From: Porphyromonas pasteri
Lineage (GTDB): Bacteria; Bacteroidota; Bacteroidia; Bacteroidales; Porphyromonadaceae
Reading direction: 5' to 3'
DNA length: 64,000 nucleotides
Assembly (NCBI RefSeq): GCF_014647755.1
Contig: NZ_BMPU01000002.1
Coordinates: 62,001-126,000, forward strand
How positions within the stretch are numbered: position 1 is the stretch's first letter; every line of letters begins with the position of its first letter. Under the pieces are notes generated by a model. It did no database searches. It saw only the letters and a list, made by a program, of their open reading frames with translations, and was not told the origin of the DNA. A program made the position numbers and the translations under genes. Of this stretch, positions 9,961 through 20,896 are shown piece by piece.

Positions 9961-11544
9961 TTAGTAACCCGTGTTCTGCTTGAGCTGCTCGGGGTTCGCC
10001 TGGATATCATCCGCAGGGATCGGATAGAGCGTGCGGTAGGCCTGCGAAGCAGCACCAGCCTTCACGCCAGCCTTCCAAGGCCATACGTAGTCAGCGGAGA
10101 CGAACTTACCGAAGCGGATGAGGTCCGTACGGCGGTGTCCCTCCCAGAAGAGCTCACGGCCACGCTCAGCGAGCATCTCGTCGAGCGAAGGCAGGGCGGA
10201 GTAGTTCCCCGTCGTAGCGCCGTAGGCACGAGCGCGTACGAGATTGAGGTACTGCAGACCCGTAGCCGTATTAGCCTTACCGCGGACAGCAGCCTCAGCA
10301 TAGTTGAGGTAGAGCTCTGCCAGACGGAAGAGGGGGAAGTCAGCATCGCACTGGTCGCCATCGCTACCGTTGGCGCCGGTGCTGGTGACGTTGCGGAACT
10401 TATGGACATAGACCCCTTCGTCGAAGTTCGTGACCGAGGAGATCTCTGCCGTGGCAGCTGCCGTCATGAGGCAGCGCTTGTCGGTCGCCTTATTCGCACC
10501 GAAGAGGTCAAGGAGCCCCTTCGTAGCGCGGTTACCCTGCCAGCCACCATTGACACCCATAGCGACACCCGTGACTGCCTTTGCCGTACCGCCCGTAGAG
10601 GAGTTGATGAGGAAGGTCATACCACCCCAGTTCTGCGACTTCTTACCATCATAGTTGACGGAGAGGATGATCTCAGGGTTGCTGAGGTTGTTGTCCGCCA
10701 GGAAGAGGTTTGCGTAGGTGGGGTGCAGGCTGTACTTACCCGAGCTGATGACCTTCTCGGCGTAGGTAGCTGCATCGGCGTAGCGCTCCGTACCCGTGTA
10801 GACCTCGGCATTGAGGTAGAGGCGAGAGAGCAGTGCCCAGGCAGCAGCCTGGTCGGCACGACCGTAGTCACCTGCCTTAGGCGCATTGAGGTCGCCCTCG
10901 ATAGCCTTCAGCTCACTCTCGATATAGTTGAAGAGCTCGCTACGGCTGATCTGACGAGGATAGACCTTACCCGTAGGCGTGGACTCGTCGACGAAGGGAG
11001 GATTGCCAAAGAGGTCGATGAGCACCCAGTACTGATAGGCACGCAGGAAGCGAGCTTCGGCGCGGTAGGTACGGACCGTAGCATCGGAGGCCTGCGACTC
11101 GGTGTTCTTGAGGAACTCTGAGGCGAGCTTGATCTGGTAGATCGAGCGGTAGTAGAGGCCGCGGATGATGGGGTTCGACGACGACCAGCTCATCGCATGG
11201 AGGTCGGGCACACCACCGTCACCCCAGGCGCAGATAGCCGTCTCAGTAGGCAGCTCCTGGAGGTTGAAGAGGCCACGAACGAAGTCACTCGCCCCTTCGT
11301 CGATACCCGCGATATCCCCACCGTTGCCGTCTTCATTTTTACCACCATTGCCCGAGAGGGCGAATGCGCCGTAGACCTTAGCGAACGCTTGGAAGGTCTT
11401 TGCAGGGGAGTTATAGATCGTCTGGGAAGTCTCCCCGTTGGTGGGGAAGCGGTCCAGATCCTTGGTGCAGGAGGAGAGGCCGAGAGCCGTGACAAGGCTA
11501 AGAGCCGTGAGGCCTCGGCGAAGAATCTTCTTATCTGTAGTCAT
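9961..11544 (-). CDS. SusD/RagB-family glycan-binding lipoprotein
   Basis: The 527-residue protein begins with a lipoprotein signal ending in LSSC (Cys26). It shows SusD-family features: TPR-like helices with FLRAYQYWVLIDLFGNPPFV, and a C-terminal FRLAELYLNYAEA, GRELFWEGHRRTDLIRFG and LYPIPADDIQANPEQLKQN. SusD-type lipoproteins cap the SusC porin at the cell surface and bind the oligosaccharide. It is the last gene of the GH97-SusC-SusD unit, 15 bp after susC, and is followed by a terminator. The GH97 neighbour suggests an alpha-glucan ligand; the exact substrate cannot be read from the sequence. Confidence 0.95.
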   Translation of the reverse strand: MTTDKKILRRGLTALSLVTALGLSSCTKDLDRFPTNGETSQTIYNSPAKTFQAFAKVYGAFALSGNGGKNEDGNGGDIAGIDEGASDFVRGLFNLQELPTETAICAWGDGGVPDLHAMSWSSSNPIIRGLYYRSIYQIKLASEFLKNTESQASDATVRTYRAEARFLRAYQYWVLIDLFGNPPFVDESTPTGKVYPRQISRSELFNYIESELKAIEGDLNAPKAGDYGRADQAAAWALLSRLYLNAEVYTGTERYADAATYAEKVISSGKYSLHPTYANLFLADNNLSNPEIILSVNYDGKKSQNWGGMTFLINSSTGGTAKAVTGVAMGVNGGWQGNRATKGLLDLFGANKATDKRCLMTAAATAEISSVTNFDEGVYVHKFRNVTSTGANGSDGDQCDADFPLFRLAELYLNYAEAAVRGKANTATGLQYLNLVRARAYGATTGNYSALPSLDEMLAERGRELFWEGHRRTDLIRFGKFVSADYVWPWKAGVKAGAASQAYRTLYPIPADDIQANPEQLKQNTGY

Positions 11545-11559
11545 GATCGGCTGTGAAGA

Positions 11560-14550
11560 TTAGAGCGTGAGGGAGAGATTGAGCGAGTACGTACGTGGGA
11601 TGGGATAGAGGCTGAAGTCGATAGCACGCTCAGGATCGAGACCCTTGTAGGAAGAGAGCGTGAAGACATTCTGCACAGTAGCCGAAGCACGGAGGTTAGC
11701 TCGGCCCAGGATACGACCGAAGTCATAGGCGAGCGTGAGGTTGTCCATCTTCAGGTACGAAGCTCTGTGGAGGTAGTAGTCCGAGATGAACTGCTTATCG
11801 CTATTCGTCTGGAAGTCTGAGACGTTGATCTCAGGCGTCGTGTTGCGGAAGTACTGACCCGAGTTGAGCACAGAGGAGTGCGTAGCCATATAGGCCGAGA
11901 TGTTGTCGTAGATATAGTTTCCGCGACCCGCGCGAAGTGAGGTCGAGAGCGTCCAGCGGTCGAAGGTGAGGCTCGAGGAGTAGCCCATCGTGACCTTAGG
12001 CTCGGGGTTGTGCGTGCGGTACTTATCCAGCTCGTTGATGACGCCATCCTCGTGGCGGTCGACGAACTGACCTTCCAGAGGCTTGCCGTTAGCATCGTAC
12101 TTCTGCTCGTAGACGAAGAAGGTACCAGGGGCATAGCCGACGGAGTGGATCTGCACGTACGTACCCGTCAGACCCGTGACGCCCCCCGTGGGGACACCCT
12201 GATAGCCGGGGACTTCGACAGCGTTGAGCTTGGTGATGCGCGTGCTGTTGGAGCTGATGTTGTAGCTCACATCCCACGTCAGGCGCTTGGTCTGGATGGG
12301 AGTAGCATTGATGCTGAACTCAAAGCCCTTGCTGGAGATGTTACCGACGTTCGTGAGGATGCGGTTTGAGAAGTTCGCCCCAGCAGGCGTGGGGATCTCG
12401 TTCAGAAGGTCACTGGTCTTCTTCTGGTAGAAGTCGAGCGTACCAGAGAGACGACCCTTGATGAAGCTGTAGTCAAGACCTACGTTGTAGGTAGCGGTCT
12501 GCTCCCAGTGGATGTTCGCATCGTAGGCAGCGGGGCGGAGCATATTGTAATACTGATCGCCGAGCTGATACGTCGCCGTATTCGTGCTGAGCGCGTAGAA
12601 GGGGAGGTAGGTGTAGTTCCCGATACCATCCTGCTGCCCCGTGACACCATAGCCGAGACGGAGCTTGAGGTCATCGATCCAAGAGACATTCTTGAGGAAA
12701 TTCTCCTGATTCATACGCCAAGCCAGTGCCAGAGCGGGGAAGATACCCCAGCGGTTCTCCTTGCTGAAGCGCGAAGAGCCGTCGGCACGCACCGTAGCGG
12801 TGAAGAGGTAGCGGTCCATGAGGCTGTAGTTCAGACGGCCGTAGAAGGACACCAGCGTATTCTGTGGGTAGTCGTACTCGTAGACGGGAGTCGATACGAG
12901 CGTCTTGTCGTAGGTGTAGTCAGGCGTGTTATGGACGAAGGTCTTCCAGTCCTGATAGGAGTATCCTGCCATGACGTCGACACGGCTCTTCAGCGAGCGA
13001 AGCTCCTTGACGTAGTTCGCATAGAAGTCAAAGAGGAGGCTGCGCTTGCGCTGGTCGTAAGCATTGTTCGTACCGCTCTTATAGACGTCGGGCTGACCGG
13101 CCTGCTTGAGGGTGTAGCGCTGCCATCCGAGGGAGGAGTTCTCGGGGATGACGACCGTACCCTTACCCGAAGCGTAGTCGTAACCAAGGTTCACGTTGAG
13201 CTTCAGCTCGGGGAGGAAGTGGAGCTTATAGTCGATCTTCAGATTGCTGATCGTGCGGAAGACATCACTGATATCCTCCTTCTGATTGAGGAGAGCGACA
13301 GGGTTCTTAGGAGCGAGCTTCTGGAGGCCTGTCCCGTCTAGCTGTGTCCAGTAGCCACCGAAGGGTGCGTATGCAGCGTCAGCATCACGGACGGGACGCG
13401 TGGGGTCAAACTGTACAGCAGCACCGATAGCTTCCTTGTTAGCGAAGCGATTGTGCGTAGCGCTGAGCTTCACGCTCGCATCGATAGAGAGGTGATTGTC
13501 GAAGAGACGGGGATTGAGGCTGATGTCACCGCTGAAGCGATTCATCTTGTCGGTCTTCAGTACACCCTCCTGGTGGTAGAAGCCCGTAGACACGCGGTAG
13601 GGGAGTTTGCCAGCAGCACCGCTGACGCTGACGTTGTAGTCACCACCGTAGGCGAGCTGATAGATCTCGTCCTGCCAGTCGGTATTCGCCGTGCCGAGCT
13701 TCGAGGCCGTAGCGGGGGAGATACGCTGGATGAGCGTGCGGTACTCGTCAGCTGAGAGCACGCGCACACGGCGAGCAGCTTCGGAGAGGGAACTCTGTAC
13801 GGAGACAGCGATCTGAGTCTTCTGCCCGACCTTACCACGCTTGGTGGTGATCATGATGACCCCGTTAGAGGCGCGCGAACCGTAGATAGCGGTAGCAGAA
13901 GCGTCCTTGAGGACGTTCATCGAAGCGATGTCCTGAGGGTTGAGTGAGCTGAGGATGCTGGGTGCACCAGATACAGCGGTGTTCTCGATGGGCACACCGT
14001 CGATGACGATGAGCGGGTCGTTGCTGGCATTGAGCGAAGCACCACCACGGATACGGATACGGCCACCAGCCCCAGGAGAACCCTCGGGTGTGATCTGTAC
14101 CCCCGCGATCTTACCGACGAGGAGGTCGCTGGCCGTGGAGATAGCACCCTTCTGGAAGTTCTTCGCATTGAGGGTGCTGACGGATCCGGTGAGGTCCTTC
14201 TTCTGCATGGAGCCGTAGCCGACGACGACGACTTCCTTGAGGTTCTCAGCACTCTCGGAGAGGACGATCTTCAGCGGGAGCGTAGCGCCACTGAGAGCTA
14301 CGGTCTTCGTGGCATAGCCGACGCTGGAGACGATGAGGTGCCCATTCTTGGGGGCACGGACGGAGAAGTTCCCGTTGATATCGGTGATGACGCCCTGAGG
14401 GGTCTCCTTGACCTTGACGGAAGCCCCGATGACGGCTTCGCCCTTGTCATCTACTACCTGACCCTTGACCTGTACGTCCTGTGCGGAGGCTGTGAGGGAG
14501 AGGAAGAGTAGGGATAGACAGAGGTAGGTAAGGCGCAGAATCGCTTTCAT
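11560..14550 (-). CDS. SusC/RagA-family TonB-dependent outer membrane transporter
   Basis: The 996-residue product has a signal peptide (MKAILRLTYLCLSLLFLSLT), then a carboxypeptidase-regulatory-like domain (about 25-105). The plug domain carries DPLIVIDGVPIENT, SMNVLKDASATAIYGSRASNG and VIMITTKRG. A 22-strand-type barrel ends at residue 996 in an aromatic-rich terminus. The ATG at 14550 is chosen because the frame's earlier ATG at 14601 puts a charged, proline-rich stretch before the signal peptide. It imports oligosaccharides with the adjacent SusD lid. A terminator hairpin separates it from the upstream GH97 gene, so it may have partly independent or attenuated expression. Confidence 0.96.
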   Translation of the reverse strand: MKAILRLTYLCLSLLFLSLTASAQDVQVKGQVVDDKGEAVIGASVKVKETPQGVITDINGNFSVRAPKNGHLIVSSVGYATKTVALSGATLPLKIVLSESAENLKEVVVVGYGSMQKKDLTGSVSTLNAKNFQKGAISTASDLLVGKIAGVQITPEGSPGAGGRIRIRGGASLNASNDPLIVIDGVPIENTAVSGAPSILSSLNPQDIASMNVLKDASATAIYGSRASNGVIMITTKRGKVGQKTQIAVSVQSSLSEAARRVRVLSADEYRTLIQRISPATASKLGTANTDWQDEIYQLAYGGDYNVSVSGAAGKLPYRVSTGFYHQEGVLKTDKMNRFSGDISLNPRLFDNHLSIDASVKLSATHNRFANKEAIGAAVQFDPTRPVRDADAAYAPFGGYWTQLDGTGLQKLAPKNPVALLNQKEDISDVFRTISNLKIDYKLHFLPELKLNVNLGYDYASGKGTVVIPENSSLGWQRYTLKQAGQPDVYKSGTNNAYDQRKRSLLFDFYANYVKELRSLKSRVDVMAGYSYQDWKTFVHNTPDYTYDKTLVSTPVYEYDYPQNTLVSFYGRLNYSLMDRYLFTATVRADGSSRFSKENRWGIFPALALAWRMNQENFLKNVSWIDDLKLRLGYGVTGQQDGIGNYTYLPFYALSTNTATYQLGDQYYNMLRPAAYDANIHWEQTATYNVGLDYSFIKGRLSGTLDFYQKKTSDLLNEIPTPAGANFSNRILTNVGNISSKGFEFSINATPIQTKRLTWDVSYNISSNSTRITKLNAVEVPGYQGVPTGGVTGLTGTYVQIHSVGYAPGTFFVYEQKYDANGKPLEGQFVDRHEDGVINELDKYRTHNPEPKVTMGYSSSLTFDRWTLSTSLRAGRGNYIYDNISAYMATHSSVLNSGQYFRNTTPEINVSDFQTNSDKQFISDYYLHRASYLKMDNLTLAYDFGRILGRANLRASATVQNVFTLSSYKGLDPERAIDFSLYPIPRTYSLNLSLTL

Positions 14551-14566
14551 ATGAAGTGCTCTGTGT

Positions 14567-14632
14567 AAGTGAAAAAGGAGAGGTCCCCACCCGCCCTCCA
14601 CGACTCTCTGTGAGTAGAGCTGTGGAGGGCGG
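14567..14632 (-). terminator. terminator or attenuator between GH97 and susC
   Basis: CCGCCCTCCAC (14591-14601) pairs perfectly with GTGGAGGGCGG (14622-14632). Reading the minus strand, the hairpin is followed by CTCTCCTTTTTCAC, a T5 tract. It occupies most of the 98-bp gap between the two genes. Partial read-through would give less susCD than GH97 mRNA, unless susC has its own promoter, which I cannot find. Confidence 0.7.
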
Positions 14633-14648
14633 TCGGAGACCTCGGTGT

Positions 14649-16859
<2,211 letters not shown>

Positions 16860-16883
16860 TCAGCATCTCTGCCAAAGGGAGTG

Positions 16884-16891
16884 CAAATATA
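16884..16891 (-). promoter_or_regulatory. -7 box upstream of GH97
   Basis: The minus strand reads TATATTTG here, an exact TAnnTTTG element, 106 bp before the GH97 start. No convincing TTG occurs 19-21 bp further upstream, so the call rests on the -7 box alone. Confidence 0.5.
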
Positions 16892-17148
16892 GAAATATTT
16901 TCATGCCGTAGAGGGTGGACTTTATCAATAATTTAAGAAAGACACCTACTTTCCTCGTGACACTTACAAAATCCACCCATTTCACACCTCCGTTCTCTAC
17001 CCGTAGACACCTCAAAAAAGGCGTCTTCATGGCATCAAGAAAGGCAGCGCGTCCTCAGCAAGGGTGCTGATCCTTATACGATATCCCCATACAAATAGTA
17101 TATACTCATACAGCCGCCTCCGCAGAGCCCGTATTCAGGGGGCTTTGC

Positions 17149-17255
17149 GACCAGTACTGGTCACTCGTCCGACCAGTACTACTTCGCGCGGTGACCAGTA
17201 CTGCTTCCTATTAGTGACCAGTACTGGTTCGATCGCTGACCAGTACTGGTCGCAA
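17149..17255. repeat. family A palindrome array (array A2)
   Basis: Five palindromes are centred at 17155.5, 17177.5, 17199.5, 17222.5 and 17244.5 (spacing 22, 22, 23, 22), the same register as A1 and A3. The linkers are nearly identical to A1. It lies in the 762-bp intergenic region between the divergent GH97 and phosphatase genes, away from both predicted -7 boxes. The rest of that region (16900-17148) is AT-rich with no gene I can support. Confidence 0.9.
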
Positions 17256-17420
17256 TCACCCTCCTCCAAGAGTATATGCAACTACCTATATACAAGATCG
17301 ATACACATCCCCGATTTAGGCACATCAACCGCCCTTAAAAGAGACTTAACGATGGTCAGCAAAACACCATGCGCATTTTAAGAATGAAGCCGTTTCAAAT
17401 ACAGAATAGTCAAATATCAC

Positions 17421-17428
17421 TATATTTG
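17421..17428 (+). promoter_or_regulatory. -7 box upstream of the phosphatase-porin operon
   Basis: TATATTTG matches TAnnTTTG and lies 113 bp before the phosphatase ATG. No clear -33 TTG is present. It is the only such box between array A2 and the gene. Confidence 0.5.
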
Positions 17429-17540
17429 CTAAGTCTCGATTTAGGAAGAGAGAACTCTCCTTCCCTGTCCACTTAGGCAGAGCTACTACAGGTGCATTCG
17501 GTCACGTCCTCGCGAAGAGGACTTATTTATATCATATCGT

Positions 17541-18836
17541 ATGAGACAGTTCAAACACTCAGTGGCGCTACTTTTGCTACTCGCGGTCGCGCCCTCCCTC
17601 TTTGCTCAGAAGCAGAGAAGTCAAGAATTCAAGGACAAGTACACGCTCTCTGAGGCGGTCATCCTGAGCCGTCACAACATCCGCGCCCCACTCTCCACCA
17701 AGGGAAGCCTTCTCGAGCAGGTCACCACGCACCCTTGGTTCGCATGGACCGCTGGCGCAAGCGAACTCACCTCACGCGGTGGCGCACTGGAAAATCAGTT
17801 CGGCCTCTACTTCCGTAAATGGGCCGTCGATGCAGGCCTCTTCAAGGAAAACGCAAACCCCACGAAAGACGAAGTAAACATCTACGCTAATAGCATGCAG
17901 CGCTGTATCGCCACAGCACGCTACTTCACCACCGCCTTCCTCCCCGTAGCAGACATCCAGGTCAACCACCGCTACGTCCCCAGCAAGATGGACCCTGTCT
18001 TCTTCCCCCGCCTGACGAAGATCAGCGAGTCCTTCAAGAAGGAAGCCCTCAAGCAAATCGCTGCTATGGGCGGTAAGCGTGGTATCCGCGGCATCAACGA
18101 GGACCTCAAGAAGGCCTACGAGATCACCGCCTCTACCCTCGACCTCAAGGACTCCCCCGCCTGCAAGGAAGGTAAGCTCTGCTCCTTCGACAACTACAAC
18201 ACCGAGATCCTCCTCGAGCGTGGCGAAGAGCCTCGCATGAAGGGCTCACTCAAGGACGCCACCACCTGCTCCGACGCCTTCATCCTCCAGTACTATGAAG
18301 AGCCCGATGCCAAGAAGGCTGCCTTCGGCCACGACCTTTCGCTCGAAGACTGGACACAGATCGCACGTATCAAGGACGTCTACGGTGATGTACTCTTCGC
18401 TGCACCCATCGTCGCTGTCAACGTCGCCCACCCTCTCCTTACTTATATGTATGATGAGCTGAACGCCAAGGGCCGTAAGTTCTCCTTCCTCTGCGGGCAC
18501 GACTCTAACATCGCTTCCGTCACGGCAGCCCTCGACGTAGAGCCCTACGAGCTCCCCAACTCCATCGAGAAGAAGACCCCTATCGGTAGCAAGGTCGTCT
18601 TCGAGAAGTTCGAAGGCAAAGACGGCAAGCTCTACTGCGACATCAACATCGTCTACCAGACGACCCAGCAGCTCCGGGGCATCGAGCAGCTCAACCTGCA
18701 GAATCCCCCGATGATCTATCCGCTCCAGCTCAAGGGCCTCAAGCGCAATGCTGATGGTCTCTACCTGCTGAGCGACGTCAACGGCCGCTTCCTCCAGGCC
18801 ATCCGTGCCTACGACAAGATCGAGGACACTCTCTAA
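17541..18836 (+). CDS. secreted histidine acid phosphatase (phytase/glucose-1-phosphatase type)
   Basis: The 431-residue protein starts with a signal peptide (cleavage near LFAQKQ). It has the branch-2 histidine phosphatase layout of AppA/Agp: SRHNIRAP (H45 as the phosphohistidine), then LTSRGGALE, and GHDSNI near residues 319-324 carrying the acid/base Asp. The family hydrolyses phosphomonoesters such as phytate or sugar phosphates in the periplasm. The usual RHG is RHN here, a notable change beside the nucleophile, although the flanking Arg residues are kept. It lies 37 bp upstream of a phosphate-selective-porin-like gene, which supports a role in phosphate scavenging. The exact substrate is not predictable. 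Confidence 0.88.
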   Translation: MRQFKHSVALLLLLAVAPSLFAQKQRSQEFKDKYTLSEAVILSRHNIRAPLSTKGSLLEQVTTHPWFAWTAGASELTSRGGALENQFGLYFRKWAVDAGLFKENANPTKDEVNIYANSMQRCIATARYFTTAFLPVADIQVNHRYVPSKMDPVFFPRLTKISESFKKEALKQIAAMGGKRGIRGINEDLKKAYEITASTLDLKDSPACKEGKLCSFDNYNTEILLERGEEPRMKGSLKDATTCSDAFILQYYEEPDAKKAAFGHDLSLEDWTQIARIKDVYGDVLFAAPIVAVNVAHPLLTYMYDELNAKGRKFSFLCGHDSNIASVTAALDVEPYELPNSIEKKTPIGSKVVFEKFEGKDGKLYCDINIVYQTTQQLRGIEQLNLQNPPMIYPLQLKGLKRNADGLYLLSDVNGRFLQAIRAYDKIEDTL

Positions 18837-18873
18837 GCCCCTCCATTCACCCTAAGCAAGAAGTTACTAACAC

Positions 18874-20046
18874 ATGAATATCAAGCATAGTCTTCTCATC
18901 GCAGTCACTTCGCTCTCTGCCCTGACTGCGGCAAATGCACAGGAAAAAGTCGAGGTCAAGGTCACGGGTCGTGCCCTCTTCGACGCTGCGACTTACTCGC
19001 AGAATGAAGCTGCCAAGACGCAGGACGGTACGATGAACGATGGGATCGGTATCCGCGATATGCGCATCGGCTTCAAGGCGTACTACGGCGACAACTGGTA
19101 CTTCCGTGGAGATGCTTCCTTCACGAACAACAAGGTCTCCCTCAAGGACGTCTACCTGCAGTATAGCTTCAACAAGAATAACTTCATCCGCGCCGGTCAC
19201 TACACCGTGCCCTTCGGCCTCTCCTCGTCCTACAGCTCTGCCAGCAAGGAGTATCTCGATGAGCCCGAAGCCAACGTCTACCAGCCAGGTCGTCGTATCG
19301 GTATCATGCATACCATCTCCAACGACCATATCTGGTGGCAGTATGGTGCCTTCGCTGACAACTCCGCTCTCACCACCAGCACCGACAAGGGCGCACAGGG
19401 CTACACCGTAGCGGGCCGTCTCGTCTGGCGCCCCGTGCTGACCGAGGGGGCTGGCTTCCACATCGGTTTCAGCGGTATGCACGTAAAGTCCGAGTCCGAC
19501 CTCAAGGGCGGCTCGCACATCGCCTACTCGAAGAAGTACCTCACGGCCGTCGACAAGCGCAACGCTATGTCGCTCGACCTGACGGATGCCCGCTGGGAGA
19601 ATAAGTTCACGGCCGAGTTCCAGGGGATCTTCCACAACGTCCAGGTCAGCAGCCAGTACTACTGGTCGCACGTGAATCGCGTCGGAGGCAATGCCTACGA
19701 CACCAAGGGCTTCTACGTCTCTGCCCGTGGGATGATCATCAACCCCGTAGACTATAAGTACAACTACGTCACCTCGGGGATCGACTCTCCTAACTCTGGC
19801 AACCTCGAGCTTATGCTCGGCTACGGCTTCCTCGACCTCATCGACAACAATGCGCTGACGAGCTTAAACATCGCAGGCATGGCTGGTGCAGGTAAGATGA
19901 CCGACTACAGCGCCGGCCTCTCCTACTACTGGAATAAGTACGTCGCACTGCGTCTGAACTACCACCATATGCAGGTCAAGCAGTGGGGCCAGTCCGACAC
20001 GAAGAAGGTCAACGCACTACAGCTCCGCGTGCAGTATATGTTCTAA
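18874..20046 (+). CDS. OprO/OprP-type outer membrane porin
   Basis: The 390-residue protein has a signal peptide ending at ANAQ. Alternating beta-barrel strands follow and the last residue is an aromatic Phe (RVQYMF), typical of outer membrane barrels. Segments such as IRDMRIGFKAYYGDNWYFRG and FIRAGHYTVPFGL match the phosphate-selective porin O/P family. It would let small anions through the outer membrane. Its position directly after a secreted phosphatase suggests uptake of the released phosphate. No pho-box equivalent can be recognised. Confidence 0.87.
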   Translation: MNIKHSLLIAVTSLSALTAANAQEKVEVKVTGRALFDAATYSQNEAAKTQDGTMNDGIGIRDMRIGFKAYYGDNWYFRGDASFTNNKVSLKDVYLQYSFNKNNFIRAGHYTVPFGLSSSYSSASKEYLDEPEANVYQPGRRIGIMHTISNDHIWWQYGAFADNSALTTSTDKGAQGYTVAGRLVWRPVLTEGAGFHIGFSGMHVKSESDLKGGSHIAYSKKYLTAVDKRNAMSLDLTDARWENKFTAEFQGIFHNVQVSSQYYWSHVNRVGGNAYDTKGFYVSARGMIINPVDYKYNYVTSGIDSPNSGNLELMLGYGFLDLIDNNALTSLNIAGMAGAGKMTDYSAGLSYYWNKYVALRLNYHHMQVKQWGQSDTKKVNALQLRVQYMF

Positions 20047-20209
20047 GTGCGTAGCTGACCACACACGATACCGCAGCGGGGCGGGGCAACTGAGTCGTTG
20101 CCCCGCCCCGCTTTCTTTCTCTCCCATAGGAGTATAGCCCCCATCTACAGGGCTTCACGCCAAGCTCTCAGCGCCTATGGTGTCCATATTAATGTGAAGG
20201 CGATTTCGG

Positions 20210-20289
20210 AACCTATATTGGTCGGCGGGCTGACCTATATTGGTCGCAGCATCATTCTATATAGGTCAGCCCACCGACCAATATAGGTT
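20210..20289. repeat. family B palindrome array (array B3)
   Basis: Four palindromes (AACCTATATTGGTC, GACCTATATTGGTC, CTATATAG, GACCAATATAGGTT) are centred at 20216.5, 20238.5, 20260.5 and 20282.5, exactly 22 bp apart. The array ends about 43 bp before the -7 box of the next operon. The remaining gap after the porin stop (20047-20209) contains a GC-rich inverted repeat GCGGGGCGGGGCAAC/GTTGCCCCGCCCCGC at 20073-20111 that may terminate the porin transcript. Confidence 0.9.
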
Positions 20290-20332
20290 CATCCACCCCT
20301 TCCCCACGGAGGCTCGGTCCTCACGAATGAAC

Positions 20333-20340
20333 TATCTTTG
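20333..20340 (+). promoter_or_regulatory. -7 box of the small membrane protein/metal permease operon
   Basis: TATCTTTG is an exact TAnnTTTG element 60 bp before the ATG at 20400. Transcription would start near 20346. No clear -33 TTG is visible. Confidence 0.6.
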
Positions 20341-20352
20341 CATAGATATACT

Positions 20353-20366
20353 TATGCTTAAGCATA
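20353..20366. promoter_or_regulatory. candidate operator: perfect palindrome at the start site
   Basis: TATGCTTAAGCATA is a perfect 14-bp palindrome located just after the predicted +1 of an operon that includes a metal ABC permease. This is a classic position for a repressor site. A Fur/Zur or DtxR-type regulator would fit the context, but the sequence is not a consensus I recognise. Confidence 0.45.
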
Positions 20367-20399
20367 GTTTACTCACGAATACATTTGATTTAGCTCTCA

Positions 20400-20870
20400 A
20401 TGGGAAGTATCCTCGTCATAGTCATCGCTCTCGCCGTCCTCGGCGCCATCGCTGCTCTCGCAGCCACCATACAGTCGTACCTCAAGGCCCGACGCATCGC
20501 CCGTGGCGAGGTCATCGAGCCTGAGCCTCAGGAGCTACCCCACGGAGAGGGCTGCTGCGGCAACCACCTGACCTGCGAGACCGACAGCCTGCTGGCTGCC
20601 GTCAGCAAGCGTATCGAGTACTTCGATGACGAGGAGCTGGACCGCTTCAAGGGTCGCAGCGCCAGCGCCTACAAGGAGAGCGAAGTCGAGGAGTTCCGCG
20701 ACGTCCTCCTCACGCTCGATGCCGACGAAGTACCCGCCTGGGTGCGTAGCCTCCAGCTGCGCGGCGTCGAGTTCCCCGAGACACTCCGCCCCGAGCTCTA
20801 CCTCATCGTCGGGGAGAACCGCGACTACCACGCCATCGTCGGCCGTCACGAGCCCAGCCCCGCAGCCTAA
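20400..20870 (+). CDS. small membrane protein with Cys/His motif
   Basis: The 156-residue protein has one N-terminal helix (about 3-25) and a soluble part starting with the motif GCCGNHLTCETDSLL (about 50-64), then KRIEYFDDEELDRFKGRSASAY. The CCxxHxxC grouping could bind a metal or an Fe-S cluster. I recognise this as a conserved Bacteroidota protein often found beside metal permeases, but its function is not known to me. The metal permease gene begins 26 bp after its stop, and the two probably share the promoter at 20333. It is shorter and more acidic than known enzymes, so I do not assign an activity. Confidence 0.8.
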   Translation: MGSILVIVIALAVLGAIAALAATIQSYLKARRIARGEVIEPEPQELPHGEGCCGNHLTCETDSLLAAVSKRIEYFDDEELDRFKGRSASAYKESEVEEFRDVLLTLDADEVPAWVRSLQLRGVEFPETLRPELYLIVGENRDYHAIVGRHEPSPAA

Positions 20871-20896
20871 GTCCCCAGCGCACCGACCTCGACACC

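Noticed and set aside
17064-17381. Plus-strand open frame across array A2 (and similar frames across A1 and A3)
   Set aside because: The peptide is a direct translation of the palindrome repeats (recurring DQYW-type segments); no start or codon pattern supports a gene.
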